Positions 31,828 through 34,450 of a stretch of DNA of 34,450 nucleotides are shown here, one piece after another. Every line of letters starts with the position of its first letter. The first letter of the stretch is position 1. The notes under the pieces were generated by a model. It was not told the origin of the DNA. It worked only from the letters and a program-made list of their open reading frames with translations, and made no database searches. The position numbers and the translations under genes are program-made. Source of the stretch: Deltaproteobacteria bacterium (lineage in GTDB: Bacteria; Myxococcota; SpSt-1050; JACRCP01); assembly GCA_016218965.1 (NCBI GenBank), contig JACRCP010000405.1, positions 1 through 34,450 of the forward strand, written 5' to 3'.

Positions 31828-32661
31828 ATGAGGCAGACGCACACTGACGAAACGGAGGAGGCGCAGCCGGGCGAGATTTCGCTCGAGCTCAACCGGAACC
31901 CGTACACGATCACGCTCCCGTGCTTCGAGGGGCCGCTTCACACGCTGCTCTCGATGATTCGCGAGCACAAGCTCGACATCTTCGACATCCCGATGGCGTT
32001 CATAGTCGAGAAGTACCTCGAATATCTCGATGTCATGCGCCAGCTCAACCTTGACGTTGCGAGCGAGTACCTCACGATGGCGGCGACGCTTGTTCACATC
32101 AAGTCGCGGCTCATGCTTCCGGTCCCCGAGGCGGGAGAGGAAGACGAGGAGGCCGACCCGCGGGACGAGCTGGTCACCAAGCTGCTCACCTACCAGCAGT
32201 TCAAGGACGCCTCGGCCGAACTGGCGAAAAGGCCGCAGATCGGGCGGGACCTCTTCGTACGCGCCTCGCGCGAGCTTCTGGAGCACGACGCGGGCGAGGT
32301 GCCGCTCCTGGAGGTGAGCATCTACGCCCTGGTCAAGGCGTTCATGGCTGTCCAGCGGCGCATCCGTTCGGACATCACGCAGGAGATCACCGCCGAGCGC
32401 GTCACGATAGCCCAGCGGATATACGAGCTTGTCGATCAGCTCAGGGACAGGCCCGAGATGCGGTTTCTGGAGCTGCTCCAGGCCGGGTGCGACCGGCGCG
32501 AGATGATCATCACGTTCCTCGCAGTGCTCGAGATGGCCAAGTTGAGGCTCGTCCGGATCTTCCAGGTCGAGCGCGACGGCGAGATATACGTAAGGACCAT
32601 GATCGAACCGGCCGAATTCGAGATGCGCAGGTCCGAGATCGCGCGCATAGAGTACAGGTGA
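31828..32661 (+). CDS. scpA: Segregation and condensation protein A
   Basis: The 277-residue kleisin links SMC and ScpB for chromosome condensation. It shows the ScpA start ITLPCFEGPLHTLLSMIREHKLDIFDIP, split over residues ~27-54, then YLTMAATLVHIKSRLMLP and a C-terminal winged-helix part with MIITFLAVLEMAKLRLV. One residue is unusual: most ScpA proteins have FEGPLDLLL where this has FEGPLHTLL. ATG 31828 avoids 18 codons that would be encoded by repeat DNA. No convincing ribosome-binding site precedes either start, so the exact start is uncertain. Confidence 0.9.
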   Translation: MRQTHTDETEEAQPGEISLELNRNPYTITLPCFEGPLHTLLSMIREHKLDIFDIPMAFIVEKYLEYLDVMRQLNLDVASEYLTMAATLVHIKSRLMLPVPEAGEEDEEADPRDELVTKLLTYQQFKDASAELAKRPQIGRDLFVRASRELLEHDAGEVPLLEVSIYALVKAFMAVQRRIRSDITQEITAERVTIAQRIYELVDQLRDRPEMRFLELLQAGCDRREMIITFLAVLEMAKLRLVRIFQVERDGEIYVRTMIEPAEFEMRRSEIARIEYR

Positions 32662-32666
32662 AGGGA

Positions 32667-33548
32667 ATGGAAGACCACCGTCTAAGGTCCGTTGTCGAGA
32701 GTCTTCTTCTGGTGTCGGAGCGGCCGATCACCGTCGGGGAGATCGAGGATGCCGCCGGCGGGGCGGGGAGGGCCGAGATCGAGGCCGTGCTTGCCGGCAT
32801 TGCGGCGGCGCACGAGTCCCCCGAGAGCGGGATCCGCCTGCGTGAGGTCGCCGGCGGCTGGCAGCTGCACACCCCGCCCGACAACGCCGAGTTCGTCAAG
32901 AACCTGCTCAAGATGAAACCGCAGCGCCTTTCGGCGGCCGCGATGGAGGTGCTCGCGGTCATCGCGTACCGCCAGCCGGCGACGCGGCCCGAGATCGAGG
33001 AGATCCGGGGGGTCGACTGCGGCGGACCGCTTCGGGTCCTGCTCGACCGCAGGCTCGTGCGCATCCTCGGCAAACGAAGCGAGGTCGGCCGGCCGTTCAT
33101 CTACGGGACCACCAAGGAGTTCCTCGAGTTCTTCCACTTGAGCGACCTTTCGCAGCTCCCCACGCTCAAGGATTTCGAACAGCTCTCGCGCGAGCTTGGC
33201 GAGCAGTTGGGCGGAGAGTCCGGCGGGGCGGCCGCGGAAGCCCCGGCGGAGGCGCCCTCCGATACCGCCGTCTGCGCCCCGGACGGTCCGGCCGTGCCTG
33301 CGGGCGGAGAGGGCGCCGAAGGCGAGGCCCTCGAAGGGAGCGACGAGTTGCTCGACGAGCTGACCAGCGCCATGACGCGCCTCGACTCGACGCGAAAAAA
33401 CGTCGTCAAGGAACTGGGCCTTAGGCCCGCCGAACCCGAGGCCGAAGGCGCCGTACCCGGCGGCGAGCAGTCCCCCGAAGCGCCGGACGAAACCCGGGAG
33501 GCGGCGGAGTCAGGCGAAACCGCCGAGCCCGACCCCAAACCCGAATGA
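32667..33548 (+). CDS. scpB: Segregation and condensation protein B with long acidic C-terminal tail
   Basis: The 293-residue protein has the ScpB winged-helix pair: VVESLLLVSERPIT, GWQLHTPPDNAEFV, then MEVLAVIAYRQPATRPEIEEIRGVDC and YGTTKEFLEFFHLSDL. The core ends near residue 170. The remaining ~120 residues are Ala/Glu/Gly/Pro-rich and acidic, an extension seen in several deltaproteobacterial and other ScpB proteins, probably disordered. AGGTGA at 32656-32661, which includes the scpA stop, is well placed as ribosome-binding site for ATG 32667. GTG 32658 is the alternative. Confidence 0.93.
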   Translation: MEDHRLRSVVESLLLVSERPITVGEIEDAAGGAGRAEIEAVLAGIAAAHESPESGIRLREVAGGWQLHTPPDNAEFVKNLLKMKPQRLSAAAMEVLAVIAYRQPATRPEIEEIRGVDCGGPLRVLLDRRLVRILGKRSEVGRPFIYGTTKEFLEFFHLSDLSQLPTLKDFEQLSRELGEQLGGESGGAAAEAPAEAPSDTAVCAPDGPAVPAGGEGAEGEALEGSDELLDELTSAMTRLDSTRKNVVKELGLRPAEPEAEGAVPGGEQSPEAPDETREAAESGETAEPDPKPE

Positions 33549-33698
33549 ACGCCGAACTGCCGGTATCTCGAACCCCGAACGGGTGACGGTCTCTGCCGCC
33601 CACGCCGGGCCCCGTCAACGGTTTACCGTTGAAAGGTTTTCGTTGCCCACCTTTTCGTTGTTGAGCCTTTCGCGATGCCGGAAAACGCCTATGTGGCG

Positions 33699-33750
33699 TG
33701 GGGCAAAAAGATCACGCAAACAATTTTGCCCCAGAAAACGGCCGTTTTTT
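33699..33750 (+). terminator. Terminator-like inverted repeat after scpB
   Basis: TGGGGCAAAA (33699-33708) pairs perfectly with TTTTGCCCCA (33724-33733) around a 15-nt loop. It is followed at once by the palindrome AAAACGGCCGTTTT (33735-33748), which ends in a run of six T. This is a plausible end for the protease-trpS-scpAB transcript, about 150 bp after the scpB stop. Confidence 0.55.
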
Positions 33751-33818
33751 GACTACGGGTGATCATATGTATATGGCGGATTTGACCTCTATTCTCGGTT
33801 TCGACCCCAATAATCATA

Positions 33819-33840
33819 GCGCGGCAAGGCCGCAACCAAA
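33819..33840 (+). repeat. Dispersed 22-bp repeat, copy 2
   Basis: The stem GCGGC/GCCGC with loop AAG and tail AACCAAA matches 15766-15787 at 20 of 22 positions. The differences are confined to the loop. Confidence 0.75.
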
Positions 33841-34089
33841 GTGGATGGTGGATGGTGTGAGAAAACCGGCGCGCGACAGCACGCCGTTTGGCCCTGGGGC
33901 GGTGAAATAATCTTCGCGCCACGCGACGATTCTCCGGATTAGTAGTTCAGGGGTTTATCTTTGTGGTCGCCGAAAACGCTACGGCGCGAATAGCTCTGTT
34001 CAACTACACTTGACAAACCATGCGCGGTGGCGCACCATCAATGTAGGTGAGGAAAAGCTGTACGCGCATCAACCACAGGAGGGCGGGAG

Positions 34090-34323
34090 ATGAAGGCAAT
34101 CGGGGCGGTCCGGTGGGCATTGCTGTCGATCGGCTGCATCTGTGTTCCTGGGTTTGTCTTGGGGTGTACAACAGACAAAATCTCGGTCACCGATTTCCAA
34201 TTCGACAAGGCCGAGTTTTCCCCGGACAAAGACGAAACCAATGACACAGTGAAGATCACGGTCAAGACGAAGGTCGAGATCACCGACTTCCATTACAACG
34301 ACTCGACCGCGGTATCTCTTTAG
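34090..34323 (+). CDS. Small predicted lipoprotein, possibly truncated
   Basis: The 77-residue protein has a signal peptide, with basic Arg8 then a hydrophobic run ending FVLGC (lipobox, Cys26). A short acidic mature part follows with FSPDKDETNDTVKI. That segment recalls the calcium-loop style SPNGDGxND of FlgD-type Ig-like domains, but only one strand pair fits before the stop at 34321, so the domain may be cut short. A strong ribosome-binding site (AGGAGGG, 6 bp before ATG) supports the start. Base composition is clearly lower in GC than the polysaccharide and housekeeping genes, hinting at separate origin. Confidence 0.65.
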   Translation: MKAIGAVRWALLSIGCICVPGFVLGCTTDKISVTDFQFDKAEFSPDKDETNDTVKITVKTKVEITDFHYNDSTAVSL

Positions 34324-34450
34324 TTCCGAGTGAAGACCGAGGGAAGCGGAGTGCCGAGGTGCCATGAGGACTCCATGCGCCGAAAATGGTTCTCCGAGGA
34401 GAACGCCTGGCTTTGTGAGCGGCTCACTGTCAGTCAATTACGCCTCCGAA
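34324..34450 (+). other. Right-edge sequence with two possible gene starts, undecided
   Basis: ATG 34364 and ATG 34375 both open frames that run off the window end in different phases. The second encodes a charged helix-like start (MRRKWFSEENAWL). A GTTCTCC-GA-GGAGAAC inverted repeat overlaps them. Nothing decides between a new gene and non-coding sequence. Confidence 0.25.

Larger units (their letters stand above)
33549..34089. other. 540-bp intergenic region with hairpins and a dispersed repeat, no supported gene
   Basis: I see no convincing gene. The region is more AT-rich than the rest. It contains a CAACGG-TTTA-CCGTTG hairpin (33616-33631), a terminator-like structure (33699-33750), and the 22-bp repeat at 33819. 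A lone TTGACA at 34010-34015 may be the -35 of the following lipoprotein gene, but no good -10 stands 17 bp downstream. A 70-codon open frame over 33698-33910 crosses the hairpin and the repeat and has no protein character. Confidence 0.6.

Noticed and set aside
33698..33910. 70-codon + strand frame after scpB
   Set aside because: It starts in the terminator-like inverted repeat and crosses the dispersed 22-bp repeat; no plausible ribosome-binding site.
34010..34038. Promoter for the small lipoprotein
   Set aside because: TTGACA is perfect, but the hexamer 17 bp downstream (CACCAT) matches a -10 at only three positions.

Overview
This is a GC-rich bacterial window holding a large surface-polysaccharide locus next to housekeeping genes. 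No rRNA or marker gene allows firm placement. The lipoprotein esterase with a long Asp/Ala/Gly linker (Asp-Ala-Gly repeats), the Cys-rich lipoprotein, and the run site-2 protease - trpS - scpA - scpB are what I would expect of a myxobacterium-like or other deltaproteobacterial lineage. That placement is an inference.

Positions 1-15037 (+ strand) are a tightly packed assembly operon. It holds the end of a UDP-GlcNAc 2-epimerase gene, a fused dehydrogenase/Gfo-Idh-MocA oxidoreductase, a CapK-like adenylate-forming enzyme, a DUF362 protein, a methyltransferase and a Wzx-type flippase. These are followed by a heparinase II/III-like lyase, an HTH protein, two glycosyltransferases, a Wzy-type polymerase/ligase and an acyltransferase. 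Most junctions are 4-bp ATGA or GTGA overlaps, so translation is probably coupled. Positions 15038-16130 are a scar: a 5'-truncated gene remnant, an orphan start site, and a dense block of palindromic repeats.

Positions 16134-22934 (- strand) hold a CDP-sugar style module: a cytidylyltransferase, two epimerase/dehydratase-fold proteins, a 3,5-epimerase, a rhamnosyltransferase-like enzyme, and then the lipoprotein esterase. A Cys-rich repeat lipoprotein lies on the + strand at 23072-24343. Positions 24551-26075 are a hipBA toxin-antitoxin pair. Positions 26187-29897 (- strand) are rmlA, rmlC, ugd and uxs, which supply dTDP-sugar precursor, UDP-glucuronate and UDP-xylose. From 30021 to 33548 (+ strand) come the site-2 protease, trpS, scpA and scpB. 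A repeat-rich gap and a small, more AT-rich lipoprotein gene close the window.

The most unusual content is small mobile and repetitive DNA. (1) A 161-bp palindromic element with 18-bp perfect terminal inverted repeats lies at 24378-24538, and a second, diverged copy runs off the left edge inside wecB. Both copies are open in the host reading frame, and element plus 4-bp target duplication is 165 bp, a multiple of three. This resembles the protein-coding palindromic elements known from Rickettsia. (2) hipBA is flanked by an exact 24-bp direct repeat. One copy is the natural 3' end of uxs; the other, beyond hipA, was itself split by the palindromic element. This looks like a cassette inserted at the end of uxs. 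(3) Two long heptanucleotide tracts sit in frame inside the heparinase-like gene. (4) Several fold-back repeats fill the intergenic gaps.
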